This document shows, one piece after another, positions 43,966-52,756 of a DNA stretch of 64,000 nt. Each line of letters opens with the position of its first letter. The first letter of the stretch is position 1. The position numbers were made by a program, and so were the translations under genes. This DNA comes from Geoalkalibacter sp. (lineage in GTDB: Bacteria; Desulfobacterota; Desulfuromonadia; Desulfuromonadales; Geoalkalibacteraceae). The notes beneath the pieces were generated by a model that was given only the letters and a program-made list of their open reading frames with translations, was not told the DNA's origin and did not search any database. The stretch spans positions 1 to 64,000 of the forward strand of contig NZ_JAUWAV010000011.1 in assembly GCF_030605225.1 (NCBI RefSeq), read 5' to 3'.

Positions 43966-45786
43966 CGTGGAATCTCCTTCGGGTTGGGATTGGTCGGGCT
44001 GGCTCTGAAGGGACGCCACCTGCAGAATCCTGGCGTTCTCGTCCGCGCCTTTGCGGTCGAGCAGTCCCAGTCCGGTGAAAGTGACGCCGTGCAGAATCTC
44101 GAAAACGGGTTGGCCGCCCACATCACGGCCCTTGAATTTGCGCAGGTGTGTGCAGTAGTCGGCCTTGTTCTGGAAGCGCTTGTGGCAGACCGAGCATTCG
44201 CCCTCCTGGTAGTCGCACTCCATGGAGACCTGGGAGATGATCCCGCGCTTCATCAGCTTGTAGGCCAGCCGGGCGGCCGGGGTGTCGTGAACGTACAGCT
44301 CGCCCACGCATTCCACGCGGCCGCCGTTGTCGTCCTCCAGGTAGTCGGCGGCGACGATGCCGCCGACGATGTCGTTGAACTCCTGCGAATGCTGCAGATC
44401 GACCTTCTTGTTCACGGCCGTCATATGCCGACCGGACAACTCCTCGGCGGTGAAGTGGTCGCCGTTCTTGTTGGTCCCGGTGCGGCAGAGCACGAAGCTG
44501 AACTGGGGGTCGCCCGCCGAGCCGACATCCATGGCCTCGGTCGCGAGGCGTTCACTATCGCCCAGCCGAATATCCACGGGGATGCTGGTGTGGAAGTTCG
44601 CGGCGGCGGCCATCGGAACGGGTTTTTCCTCCCGCTCGGCACTGGTCTTGGCCCCGGGAGCGCAGACGAACAGGCGCTCCTTGGCGTTGGAAGCCTCGCC
44701 GTGCTTGGAGGTGATGGCGTAGTGGTGATCTTTGGACTTCATCCGGCTCTGCTTGCCGAAGGAGCCGATGATCCGCTTCATCTCCTGCTCGTTGGGATAG
44801 GCGTGATCGCGGTAGGAAATCAGCCAGTGCGGAATGTGCTTGGCATTGCCGAGAAAGGTCTGGAAGAACTCGCTGGCGTTGGCCTTGGTGACGGTCTTGT
44901 GGTCGGTCTCGTAGTACTTGACCTTGGTGTCGGCCTTGATTTCGAGCCCTTCCCAATAGGTCATGAGCCCCTCCACGAAATGGTAGGCCCGCTCGTAGTT
45001 GGTGGTCGAGAACTCGGTGGCGTAGGGCGGATCGAAGTAGGCCAGATCCGCCTTGGCTTTCGACAGCAGGTCGTTGATGTCCTGCCGGTATGCCTTGTTC
45101 TTCTTGTCGTTGTCGAAGACCAGGGCGTTGATGCGCTGCAGGTTCTTGCGCAGGCGATCCTTGAACTCGTCGGGAGTGTCCTGGCGACGGCCATAATCGG
45201 TGGACGACGAGAAGTGGCCGAAGCCGCCCTTGCCGCTCATGCAGGTCTTGCCGAGGCCGAACAGGGCGATGTCTTTCTTGAAGCCGGAGAGCTTGTCGCA
45301 GTTGGCGCGGATGGTGTCGATCAGCGCATGGACGCCCTTGGCGAAGAAAATGCCCTTGAAGTTGTCCTGAACGAAGCTGCCCGCCTTGGCGTTGTCGGCC
45401 AGGAGCGCCTCGATCTCGTCCTCGCTCAGGCGAACCGAGTTGTTCTCGATGATCGCCTTGGCGGCGTGGTGGCAGTAGCGGAGCCGGTCGTTGGCGATGA
45501 CCTGGAGGCCCTTGGTCTTGTACATGTAGGCCACGACCGCAGACCCCGAAAAGGCGTCGAGCACGGTGCCAACGCCTTCCGGGGTATGCTTCCAGATCCA
45601 GTCGACGAGCTTCTGCTTACTGCCGATGTAGTTGGTGATGTACTTGGGGCGCTTCTCGGGAGGGAGCTCTTCAGGAGCGGACTGTTCGGCGGCCTCGGTC
45701 CCGAGCGCATCGGGATCGAGAGTCAGCGCCGCATCGGCCTCCAGTAGAAACGCCAGCCTTTCCAGGTCTGTGGCGAACAGTTCCAT
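43390..45786 (-). CDS. Fusion: D12-class adenine methylase + prohead protease + scaffold
   Basis: 798 aa from the ATG at 45786 (GGAGACG upstream). Domain 1 (about 45-375) is a D12 (Dam-like) N6-adenine methyltransferase with YIGSKQKL (53-60) and DPPY (252-255). Domain 2 (about 395-590) is a prohead-protease-like serine protease with catalytic-type His near 466 (LQHSQEF) and Ser near 521 (ISQVSMEC); a C2HC-type cluster follows at about 531-548 (CSVCHK, then CTH). Domain 3 (about 608-798) is the scaffold. Protease plus scaffold is usual; a DNA methylase fused in front is not. It is the first gene after late site 4. Confidence 0.85.
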   Translation of the reverse strand: MELFATDLERLAFLLEADAALTLDPDALGTEAAEQSAPEELPPEKRPKYITNYIGSKQKLVDWIWKHTPEGVGTVLDAFSGSAVVAYMYKTKGLQVIANDRLRYCHHAAKAIIENNSVRLSEDEIEALLADNAKAGSFVQDNFKGIFFAKGVHALIDTIRANCDKLSGFKKDIALFGLGKTCMSGKGGFGHFSSSTDYGRRQDTPDEFKDRLRKNLQRINALVFDNDKKNKAYRQDINDLLSKAKADLAYFDPPYATEFSTTNYERAYHFVEGLMTYWEGLEIKADTKVKYYETDHKTVTKANASEFFQTFLGNAKHIPHWLISYRDHAYPNEQEMKRIIGSFGKQSRMKSKDHHYAITSKHGEASNAKERLFVCAPGAKTSAEREEKPVPMAAAANFHTSIPVDIRLGDSERLATEAMDVGSAGDPQFSFVLCRTGTNKNGDHFTAEELSGRHMTAVNKKVDLQHSQEFNDIVGGIVAADYLEDDNGGRVECVGELYVHDTPAARLAYKLMKRGIISQVSMECDYQEGECSVCHKRFQNKADYCTHLRKFKGRDVGGQPVFEILHGVTFTGLGLLDRKGADENARILQVASLQSQPDQSQPEGDSTMEDKTKPTDEPAVEAAKKKPAQQEGDPARVSDLEKENRQLKAQVAELQKRVQELEAEQKAAACRSRAKKLLTRLEKQGLSFASDEDRDAELKRLAELSDEAFAATEAAYERLPKSAKADKDKEEKPADSDQGGKPAAKASTETPLRSDAGVRPHDVDDRKVSLEDRLRDGFMAAYRNRVGEDSPEHSQINA

Positions 45787-45841
45787 CAACGTCTCCGGTC
45801 AGTTTGCTGTGCTCTCCGCGACCTGCGGGGAGCGTTCAGCG

Positions 45842-45873
45842 GTTACATACCGGAAGCGTCGGCGATGTGTCGG
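45842..45873 (-). promoter_or_regulatory. Late site 4
   Basis: Minus strand: CCGACA, 13 nt, TCCGGTATGTAAC. The only A-to-T change in the GTAAGTAA core makes it more TATA-like. A leader stem (CTCCCCGC/GCGGAGAG with one mismatch) follows before the methylase-protease gene. The opposite-strand promoter of the dynamin cassette is about 70 bp away. Confidence 0.65.
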
Positions 45874-45940
45874 AGGGTGACGGTGAATTTCAGCGGGCGG
45901 GGTTCAGACGGGATCTTCCTGGAAGTTGCCGAGATTTGGC

Positions 45941-45969
45941 TTGAAAACCCACCTGCTATTCGTTATTTT
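45941..45969 (+). promoter_or_regulatory. sigma70-type promoter of the dynamin cassette
   Basis: TTGAAA (45941-45946), 17-nt spacer, TATTTT (45964-45969), in a locally A+T-rich stretch, 33 bp before the HTH gene start (AGGTGA at SD distance). Confidence 0.65.
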
Positions 45970-46001
45970 TTGTTATTATTTGCTGTTAAGGATTCAGGTG
46001 A

Positions 46002-46220
46002 ATGGTGACTGACATGGAATCACAAGACAAATGGCTAACCATCGAGGAGCTTTCCGGCTATCTGAAGATGAGCCGCAGCAAGCTCTATCAGATGGCGCAG
46101 AAAGGCGAGCTGCCCGGTTCCAAGATCGGAACCCAATGGCGATTCGACCGAGACGAGATCGATGACTGGGTGAAAAGTCACAAGTTTTCTACTTCGAGAA
46201 ATAAGGATGGCATCCAATAA
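46002..46220 (+). CDS. Excisionase-type HTH regulator of the GTPase cassette
   Basis: 72 aa. The HTH_17-type domain (KWLTIEELSGYLKMSRSKLY, QMAQKGELPGSKIGTQW, RFDRDEIDDWVK) is related to the HTH gene leading the hsd operon. TAATG overlap with the first GTPase gene. Probably a cassette regulator rather than an excisionase, since the recombinase is 10 kb away. Confidence 0.85.
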   Translation: MVTDMESQDKWLTIEELSGYLKMSRSKLYQMAQKGELPGSKIGTQWRFDRDEIDDWVKSHKFSTSRNKDGIQ

Positions 46221-48319
46221 TGTTTCAATACGATGTTGATTCAGGCACAGAGCTTGAGGATGCGCTCAAGAGTTGTCGTAAAGCAGCCCGCCATGGATAC
46301 GCTATTGCCAAAGAAAATCTTCAGGAAACCGCCAAAGCCATTAAGGGTGTTTCTGACTCGCTATCCAAATGCTTGATGTCGCTCGAGAATGGATCGGTGC
46401 GCACTCCTGGAATTGTAAACCAGCTCAAGTCACAACTATCCGGTGTAGTTACTGAGCTCGAAGGTTTACAGAAAACGTCCGATTTGGCCCTGGAAGAACG
46501 CCGTAAGAGCCTGGACAGTTTTTCCATTACCCTTTTCGGTCGCACCATGGCTGGGAAGTCAACACTGATGGAAATTCTCACGCGTGGAGACGGAGAATCA
46601 ATCGGTACCGGATCACAAAGAACCACGCGTGACGTCCGAGGTTATCAGTGGAACGGGCTTGAAGTAACAGATGTGCCGGGTGTCGCTGCGTTTGAGGGCG
46701 CAGAAGATGAGGAGCTTGCATTTAAAGCTGCCGCCCAAGCCGATCTGGTTCTTTTTCTGATTACAGATGATGCCCCTCAGCCGGTTGAAGCGGAATGCTT
46801 GGCGCAAGTGCGCCGCTTGGGAAAACCTGTTCTGGGAATATGCAACGTCAAGGCTGCCGTTGACGATGAAGATGACCTACTACTATTTCTAAGAGCCCCA
46901 CACCGCCCCTTTGATCGAACGCGCATAGATCAACTGCTTCAACAATTTCATCTCCTTGCCGACCAGCACATACCTGGAAAGCGGATACCTTTCGTGGTGA
47001 CCCATCTTCGCTCACGTTTTCTCGCATATCAGCCTGGGCTTGAAAAGCATCGAGGTAAACTACTCAAGGCAAGCCGTTTCGATGGTGTTGAATCCCGTAT
47101 CGTTAACGAAGTCGTTGGTCGAGGTACTTTTTTACGAGTGAAAAGTTTCGTCGACGGATCTGTTACCCCCATGATGGATCTTACCGACCTGCTATTAGAA
47201 TTTAGTGCTCAAAATTCCAGCAGCGGACGGGTTCTAATAGATAAAAGACGACAGTTCCGAGATTGGGCACAAGAGTTTAGAACCTCTGGTCAAGAGCGGA
47301 TCAATACTTTGATTTCAAAAGCTATGGATTCACTCCGCGATGAAGTCCCCTCTTTCGCTGAAGACCATTATGAGGACCGGTCCGCTGGAGAAAGCTGGAA
47401 ACGGCTTGTTGAATCCAACGGTGTGATCCGTAAGGTCGAAAAACTTCAAAAAGAACTTCTCGATGAATGCAAAAAAGCCCTTAGTGAAGTCGCTCGGGAA
47501 TTGAAGTCTGAGCTTTCGCTTGTTGCAAGTCTTTCCAGTGACCGCCACATCAAGATGGATAGTATCTTTAATGTGAAACGTGCATGGAATTGGGGAACCA
47601 ATATCCTTGCTGGCGGACTTGGAATTGCCGCCCTGGTCCTTGGTAGTGGACCGCTAGGTTGGGCGGCGGCAGCGGTTGGTGCTGTGGGATGGCTTATCTC
47701 TTTGTTTTTCGATGATCGAGAGGAAAAAGCCCGAAGAGCAAGAGAAAAATTAAGCAGGCGGCTCGTCGACAATATCAATAAAATGGAACGCGACCTTAGA
47801 AAGAACTTGGGTGACTGGTTCCATCAAGAGCTCTTGGGCAAGCAGATATACGTTCTCTTGGACGATTTAGGGGCGGTTACATCAGGATTGTTTGAGCTTG
47901 CCGATGCTCAACGCACACTGGCTTGGACGTTAAATGACAGACAAAAAGATCTTGGGCGTACTCTTGCGAGGGAAGCATTGAGCCAGCTGGGTGCAGTAGG
48001 TCTGCTTGACTCGATAATGGATGTAGCCAGGGTTCCGGGTCTTGCCACAATGTTTTTGATCAAACCCAATGTTACATTTCCTGGTCAAATTCGCAGCGAA
48101 CTTGAAAAGCTACTGGGTGAGCAAATCTGGTTCGTTATCGATACGAAAAACACATTTTCGATTCTTTCACAGGCCATTGGGCGGAATTGTGAAAAAAACA
48201 AAATCAGCATCGAAGAAAAAATACGTGTTGCGCATGTCCCCCTTGATGACCTTGATGCGGTAACTAAAGCGCGAGTAAGGCTTGCCCAGCAACTTACAGG
48301 CTTCCATGTAATGAGATAA
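46220..48319 (+). CDS. Dynamin-like GTPase with membrane hairpin (LeoBC-like)
   Basis: 699 aa. The GTPase domain has Walker A GRTMAGKS (107-114), a T in GSQRTTRD for switch I (about 131-138), DVPG (151-154) and NVKA (209-212) in place of NKxD. Residues about 455-495 are a hydrophobic hairpin (GGLGIAALVLGSGPLGWAAA). The rest is helical stalk. With the next gene it resembles the LeoBC/LeoA pair of the Eleos anti-phage system. It is A+T-richer than its neighbours, indicating transfer. Membrane remodelling on infection is the proposed action of such dynamin-like pairs. Confidence 0.75.
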   Translation: MFQYDVDSGTELEDALKSCRKAARHGYAIAKENLQETAKAIKGVSDSLSKCLMSLENGSVRTPGIVNQLKSQLSGVVTELEGLQKTSDLALEERRKSLDSFSITLFGRTMAGKSTLMEILTRGDGESIGTGSQRTTRDVRGYQWNGLEVTDVPGVAAFEGAEDEELAFKAAAQADLVLFLITDDAPQPVEAECLAQVRRLGKPVLGICNVKAAVDDEDDLLLFLRAPHRPFDRTRIDQLLQQFHLLADQHIPGKRIPFVVTHLRSRFLAYQPGLEKHRGKLLKASRFDGVESRIVNEVVGRGTFLRVKSFVDGSVTPMMDLTDLLLEFSAQNSSSGRVLIDKRRQFRDWAQEFRTSGQERINTLISKAMDSLRDEVPSFAEDHYEDRSAGESWKRLVESNGVIRKVEKLQKELLDECKKALSEVARELKSELSLVASLSSDRHIKMDSIFNVKRAWNWGTNILAGGLGIAALVLGSGPLGWAAAAVGAVGWLISLFFDDREEKARRAREKLSRRLVDNINKMERDLRKNLGDWFHQELLGKQIYVLLDDLGAVTSGLFELADAQRTLAWTLNDRQKDLGRTLAREALSQLGAVGLLDSIMDVARVPGLATMFLIKPNVTFPGQIRSELEKLLGEQIWFVIDTKNTFSILSQAIGRNCEKNKISIEEKIRVAHVPLDDLDAVTKARVRLAQQLTGFHVMR

Positions 48320-48336
48320 ACGACGAAGGAGATTAT

Positions 48337-50082
48337 ATGGCCACCGAAAAATTCGAACTATATCAATGGACAACCATCGGTAATAATTTGCTTTTTCGCT
48401 CAAGGCAGTGTTTGGCGACCGCCCCTAGTGAAAAAATGCAGATGCTTGCCGGAAGGGTTCCTGCGGAAATTTTGTCGTCTGACAAGAGCGTGAATCTTGT
48501 TTTTGCTGGTCAATACAGTGCAGGGAAGTCCAGCATTATGAAAGTCCTGACTGGGCGCGAGGACATTGCAATTGGCGCAGGTATTACGACCGAAAAAACT
48601 CATACCTACGATTGGGGCGGAATCACTGTTGTAGACACACCCGGCGTCCATACGCAACTAAGGCCCGATCATGATGAAATTACATACAGAGCAATTGCAG
48701 GTGCCGACCTCCTTGTCTTTGTTGTAACAAATGAGCTGTTTGATTCTCACCTCGCAAAACATTTTCGCAACCTTGCCATAGAACGTGACAAGGCACATGA
48801 AATGATGCTTGTAGTCAACAAAATGAGAAGGTGCGCCAAAGGCAACAGCCAGGAAGCACAGAATGTTATTCGTGAGGATCTTCGCAAGGTCCTCGCCCCT
48901 TTCACCCCCGAAGACCTTCGCACTACCTTTATCGATGCCGAAGCTGCGCTCGAAAGCAAAACAGAGACAGATGGCGAAATAGCAAAAATTCTGTTGAAGA
49001 AAAGCGGCGTCGACGGATTCACACAAGAGCTAAACAGGTTCGTTAGAGAAAAAGGGTTGTCTTCTCGATACACAACGGCGCTTTATAGCCTTGAACAGAT
49101 TCTCCAAGAAGCACTTGCCAGTGAATCCACGGGTGATAAGGACATTGATGCACTCGAAGAGCTTTTGTTGCAGCGTCGCCGAGCACTCTTGGATACACAG
49201 GATCGTATACCACGGGCGGTGGAAGGAGAAATTCAAAACGCGAGTTCTCAAATCCGGCAGGAAGGACGAAAAGTCGCGGACATGATCAATGGTTCTGCCG
49301 ATCAGAAGGCTGTTGATCAGGAGCTGCAAGCCGCCCAGGATCGCGTTCAAAACCTTGCTGAGCAGCTTGAAAAATCTATTCAGGTTGTCATTGGCAAGCA
49401 CATGAAAGCATTAGATGACCGCGTTGGTGATATTGCCAACAGTGAGCTTGCGAAAGAGTTGCTTCCGCGCCTCGTTCATCGAATTGAGCAGGCATCTATT
49501 TCGCCTGAAGCAATGAAAAACCTCAAGAAAGCATCGGATATATCTTCCAAGCTGGGTGAATTTCTGGTCAGGAACTCTTTTACGCCAAAAACTGGAACCC
49601 TCGGAGGCCTTTTCAAACTCAACCAATATTCCGGTACGGCAACCCACGGGGCAGTGAAAGCTGTTGGTAAATTTTTCGGGAAGTCCTTCAAGCCATGGGA
49701 AGCGGTCAAATGGACGCGTACTGTGGCAAATGTTGGACGGGTTTTCGCAGTGGCGGGAACGGTTCTTACATTTGTATTGCAAATCAAAGAAGACGCAGAT
49801 GCGGCTCAACTCGAAGTTGATCTTAGAGAAAGTCGTTCGGCGGTGAGGTCCGGATTTAACGATGCCGCGCATGTAATTGAAATGCACTTTGATAAGGCAA
49901 CACAATCATTTGTCTCAAGTGCCATTTCTTCCGAGATAGAAAATGTTGATTCACAGTTGGATGAACTCCGTAATTTGCAGCAAACCCGGAGTGACCTGTT
50001 TCAAAATCTTCTAGGACTGCTGGAAGAGACCAGGGAGCTTATCAAAAGCATTCACTCAACTGAGAGCGAATCAGTTTCATAG
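48337..50082 (+). CDS. Dynamin-like GTPase (LeoA/HP0731-like)
   Basis: 581 aa, AAGGAG ribosome site 17 bp after the first GTPase. Walker A GQYSAGKS (58-65), TT switch in GAGITTEKTH, DTPG (100-103), NKMR (161-164). A long helical stalk follows (about 270-400) and a weakly hydrophobic segment near 470-490 (VANVGRVFAVAGTVLTFVLQ). Matches LeoA/HP0731-type bacterial dynamins. Its 3' end overlaps the minus-strand minor head gene by 6 bp. Confidence 0.8.
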   Translation: MATEKFELYQWTTIGNNLLFRSRQCLATAPSEKMQMLAGRVPAEILSSDKSVNLVFAGQYSAGKSSIMKVLTGREDIAIGAGITTEKTHTYDWGGITVVDTPGVHTQLRPDHDEITYRAIAGADLLVFVVTNELFDSHLAKHFRNLAIERDKAHEMMLVVNKMRRCAKGNSQEAQNVIREDLRKVLAPFTPEDLRTTFIDAEAALESKTETDGEIAKILLKKSGVDGFTQELNRFVREKGLSSRYTTALYSLEQILQEALASESTGDKDIDALEELLLQRRRALLDTQDRIPRAVEGEIQNASSQIRQEGRKVADMINGSADQKAVDQELQAAQDRVQNLAEQLEKSIQVVIGKHMKALDDRVGDIANSELAKELLPRLVHRIEQASISPEAMKNLKKASDISSKLGEFLVRNSFTPKTGTLGGLFKLNQYSGTATHGAVKAVGKFFGKSFKPWEAVKWTRTVANVGRVFAVAGTVLTFVLQIKEDADAAQLEVDLRESRSAVRSGFNDAAHVIEMHFDKATQSFVSSAISSEIENVDSQLDELRNLQQTRSDLFQNLLGLLEETRELIKSIHSTESESVS

Positions 50083-50949
50083 ATTCTCGATTTTTTCGAA
50101 TTCGAAAGAGTTCATGTCGGGCAAGTTTGTACATCGGCAAAATGGATGCGCTGGCTGCTGCGGAAACTTTTCCGCCGGAAATATTTTTCCGTTAAGGGGG
50201 CCACACACGGGACAGGTTCGTTCGTCGCCCATTGTCATCCATTCAAGCCGTTTGACTCCCACGTGCTGATGAAATTTTAGACGCCCCATATTATGCGCCC
50301 GGAGCACCTCTGTCCGGGCGATCATCTCCATGCGGTACTGGGCCTTACTGAACACTTTTGTCCCTGCCTGTTTGAACGAGTCCTTGTATAACACCACCTT
50401 TCCAAGATCCCGGACGATGTCGTCGGTTCCTTTTCCCTCGACGATGGCCTGCATGATGACCCGCTTGATACCGTCTGAGAGTTCGCGGTGAACGTCACCG
50501 GCGAGTGTGAGGTTGTACTGAGCCATGAAGTCGAGGGCGTTGGTGTCGACGATGGTGAACACCTTGGTGGCCAGCTTGTCGATGCCTTCTGGCTTGAGGT
50601 CGACGTAGAACGGAAGCGCCGCGTCGGCGAGCTCTCCGATTCCCTGCTGGATGCCGAGCTTGAAGGAGTCCTTGGTCGTCTTGCGAAAGACCAGGGTCTG
50701 CTCCCGCTTGAGCCGTTTCATGGTGTCGTCGAGTTCGAGCTGGAGCTTTTCCAGCCCCTTGAGCGCGGCGAGCTTGTTGTCCGGCAGGGAGCCGAGGGAG
50801 CGGTACTGGAGGATGGCGCGGGCGACCTCGTCTTCGGCCTGTTTCAGCGCCTGGGTGAGCTGGGCCGTGACCTGGTCGTTGTAGCGGTTGCGGGCCGTCA
50901 GACTCTTCAGTGTGGCCGCTTGGATGCGCTGCTTGAGGTCCGACGGCAT
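50077..50949 (-). CDS. Minor head protein (Mu gpF / SPP1 gp7-like)
   Basis: 290 aa. The C-terminal half has the gpF-type signature: KAQYRMEMIARTEVLRAHNM, then DERTCPVCGPLNGKIFPAEK and HPFCRC. It follows the portal gene by TGATG coupling and is probably attached to the portal for head morphogenesis. The last residues (NSFEFEKIENL) are A+T-rich and overlap the GTPase gene by 6 bp, suggesting the cassette insertion altered the extreme C-terminus. Confidence 0.87.
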   Translation of the reverse strand: MPSDLKQRIQAATLKSLTARNRYNDQVTAQLTQALKQAEDEVARAILQYRSLGSLPDNKLAALKGLEKLQLELDDTMKRLKREQTLVFRKTTKDSFKLGIQQGIGELADAALPFYVDLKPEGIDKLATKVFTIVDTNALDFMAQYNLTLAGDVHRELSDGIKRVIMQAIVEGKGTDDIVRDLGKVVLYKDSFKQAGTKVFSKAQYRMEMIARTEVLRAHNMGRLKFHQHVGVKRLEWMTMGDERTCPVCGPLNGKIFPAEKFPQQPAHPFCRCTNLPDMNSFEFEKIENL

Positions 50950-52457
50950 CAGCGGGGCTCCCGGCGGTCGATGAAACGACAGGCCGGGGCGTCGAAGGTG
51001 CGCTCGCTGTTGTGGACCCGGCAGTGGTTGGTGTCAGCAATGAAGTGGCTGCACTCGTCGCACACGGCAGCAATGCCGGTGGACTCCAGGTCGCCCGACC
51101 AGACCAATGCCGCCTCCGCCGTGGGTTCATCGTCCTCGGCCGGAATCCCGAGCATCTTCCGAGCACGAGGCACGCTGAGGATGCCGGAGACGACCATATC
51201 CACCACCGGCTTCACCTGTTTCTCGTCCATCAGGTCGATCTGTTTGCGTTCGGTCTCGCGGTTGGCGGCCTCGATGTCCGGGTCCAGGTCCATCTTGAGC
51301 TGGAGGCTGGAGCGGCTGATGAGTTTGCGGTCGTAGAGTTCGATGAGGAGCTTCTTGAAATCGACCGCGTCGCTGGGGTCGAGGTCGTTGAAGATGAACT
51401 GGATGCTCTTGTCGCCGTGGCCGTTAAGTTCCATCCAGTCGTCGAACACCCATTCGAGGAGCTTGCGAGCGGCCTGTTTGATCTCGCGGATCATGACCAT
51501 CATCTTCTGCATGCTCACCGAGGCGGTGGCGAAATTCGGTCCGTCGCCGGTCACCAGCGAGCGTGACAGCCCCAGGGCCACCACGATGTCTTCCTTCACC
51601 TCCTTGACCTTGTCCTCGACGTTGAGGACCTGGCCGTCGGTGCCGTGGGTTTCGACGTTGACGTAGAACGGGACCACCAGGCCGCTTTTCATGTCCATCT
51701 TGTTGACCATGTCGCGAACCTGTTCGAGCATCCGCTGGTCCGGCATCACCATCTTCTGGCCGAACGCGCCGCCCACCTTGAGCAGGCGGAACGGCGTGGC
51801 CCAGCGCTTGGCGATGGCCTGTTCGGCCCGGCGGTAATCGCGCAGCAGTTCGATGGCTTGAAAGGCTGGAAGCACGAGGGAGTTGCCCCGGGGCGAGAAG
51901 GCCGGTGAGTCCCATTTGAGGTGGACCACCTGTTCGACGGGCAGCGGGATGGATTCCCCGCCGCCGGGGGTGTCCTCGGGAAATTGCCGGGCCTCGATCA
52001 GCTCGCCCTGGGCGTATTTGACTTTGACCGAAACCGGGTTGACGCAGACCAGTTCCTCGATGTCCTGGCCGGACTTGGTGAAACGCTTGAAGCCGATGGC
52101 GTCGCCTTTCACCAGGAGCTGAAGAACCATGTCCTTGATGAATTGCGTGATGTTCAACCGCCAGGCGGCCTCCAGTGCCTGCTCCTTGAGGGTCTCGTCA
52201 TCGCTGGTGATTTTGATCTCGTCGCCCACGGCGAAGGTGCGCCAGGAGTTGACGCAGTTCTTCACCAGCGGCTCCTCGACGTAGTATTCCCAGGCCTTGC
52301 GGGCGCGTTCTTCCCAGGTGGCCGGAATCGCTTCGGCGGCGTTGACCTTGCTGAAGGCGGCCGAGTCGAGCGCTGCCGCTGCGGCCAGCGGCGCGATGAC
52401 AAAGCCAGTGGTGTCCAGGCTTTCTGGTTGTTCGTCCTGATGGGCGGTACTTTCCAC
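50949..52457 (-). CDS. Portal protein
   Basis: 502 aa from a GTG at 52457 with GAGAGGATCAC upstream; an ATG 13 codons earlier (52496) is open but has no good ribosome site. The portal core is visible from about 70 to 330 (EEPLVKNCVNSWRTFAVGDE, MVLQLLVKGDAIGFKRFT, VVALGLSRSLVTGDGPNFAT). The C-terminus carries CDECSHFIADTNHCRVH, a zinc-ribbon-like cluster. It follows late site 5 and begins head assembly. Confidence 0.88.
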   Translation of the reverse strand: MESTAHQDEQPESLDTTGFVIAPLAAAAALDSAAFSKVNAAEAIPATWEERARKAWEYYVEEPLVKNCVNSWRTFAVGDEIKITSDDETLKEQALEAAWRLNITQFIKDMVLQLLVKGDAIGFKRFTKSGQDIEELVCVNPVSVKVKYAQGELIEARQFPEDTPGGGESIPLPVEQVVHLKWDSPAFSPRGNSLVLPAFQAIELLRDYRRAEQAIAKRWATPFRLLKVGGAFGQKMVMPDQRMLEQVRDMVNKMDMKSGLVVPFYVNVETHGTDGQVLNVEDKVKEVKEDIVVALGLSRSLVTGDGPNFATASVSMQKMMVMIREIKQAARKLLEWVFDDWMELNGHGDKSIQFIFNDLDPSDAVDFKKLLIELYDRKLISRSSLQLKMDLDPDIEAANRETERKQIDLMDEKQVKPVVDMVVSGILSVPRARKMLGIPAEDDEPTAEAALVWSGDLESTGIAAVCDECSHFIADTNHCRVHNSERTFDAPACRFIDRREPR

Positions 52458-52530
52458 GTGATCCTCTCGGTAGTTTCGGCCATGACAGCCGCACATCCGG
52501 CCCGTGTGGGCCGAACCCGGCTCGATGCCG

Positions 52531-52562
52531 GTTACTTACCGGAGATGGGTGGAAAGCGTCGG
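52531..52562 (-). promoter_or_regulatory. Late site 5
   Basis: Minus strand: CCGACG, 13 nt, TCCGGTAAGTAAC, followed by CCGG; leader stems CCGGC/GCCGG and GGCCC/GGGCC lie between it and the portal start. Confidence 0.65.
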
Positions 52563-52587
52563 AGGATGAGTTTGGCGGGTGGTCAAT

Positions 52588-52631
52588 ATGCAAAACCTCT
52601 TCATTTGAGAAGAAGTAAAGAGGTTTTGCAT
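52588..52631. repeat. 14-bp perfect inverted repeat (bidirectional terminator or element end)
   Basis: ATGCAAAACCTCTT (52588-52601) and AAGAGGTTTTGCAT (52618-52631) with a 16-nt loop, between late site 5 and the DUF4143 promoter region. It may insulate the divergent units. Confidence 0.55.
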
Positions 52632-52693
52632 CAGACTGCATTGAGGCGGCCGAGGCCGAAACCAGAAATTTACCTTGCCATTTCAAGCCTAAA

Positions 52694-52732
52694 CTGGCAA
52701 TAATTATTTCCGGTTGTTATATTGACCGGAAA
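52694..52732 (+). promoter_or_regulatory. Promoter/operator of the DUF4143 ATPase gene
   Basis: CTGGCA (52694-52699) and TATATT (52718-52723) with an 18-nt spacer. The -10 lies inside the dyad TTTCCGGT (52707-52714) ... ACCGGAAA (52725-52732), so repression is plausible. GGAGG precedes the ATG at 52757. Confidence 0.5.
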
Positions 52733-52756
52733 AATTGATAGCCGGAGGTTTTCGCG

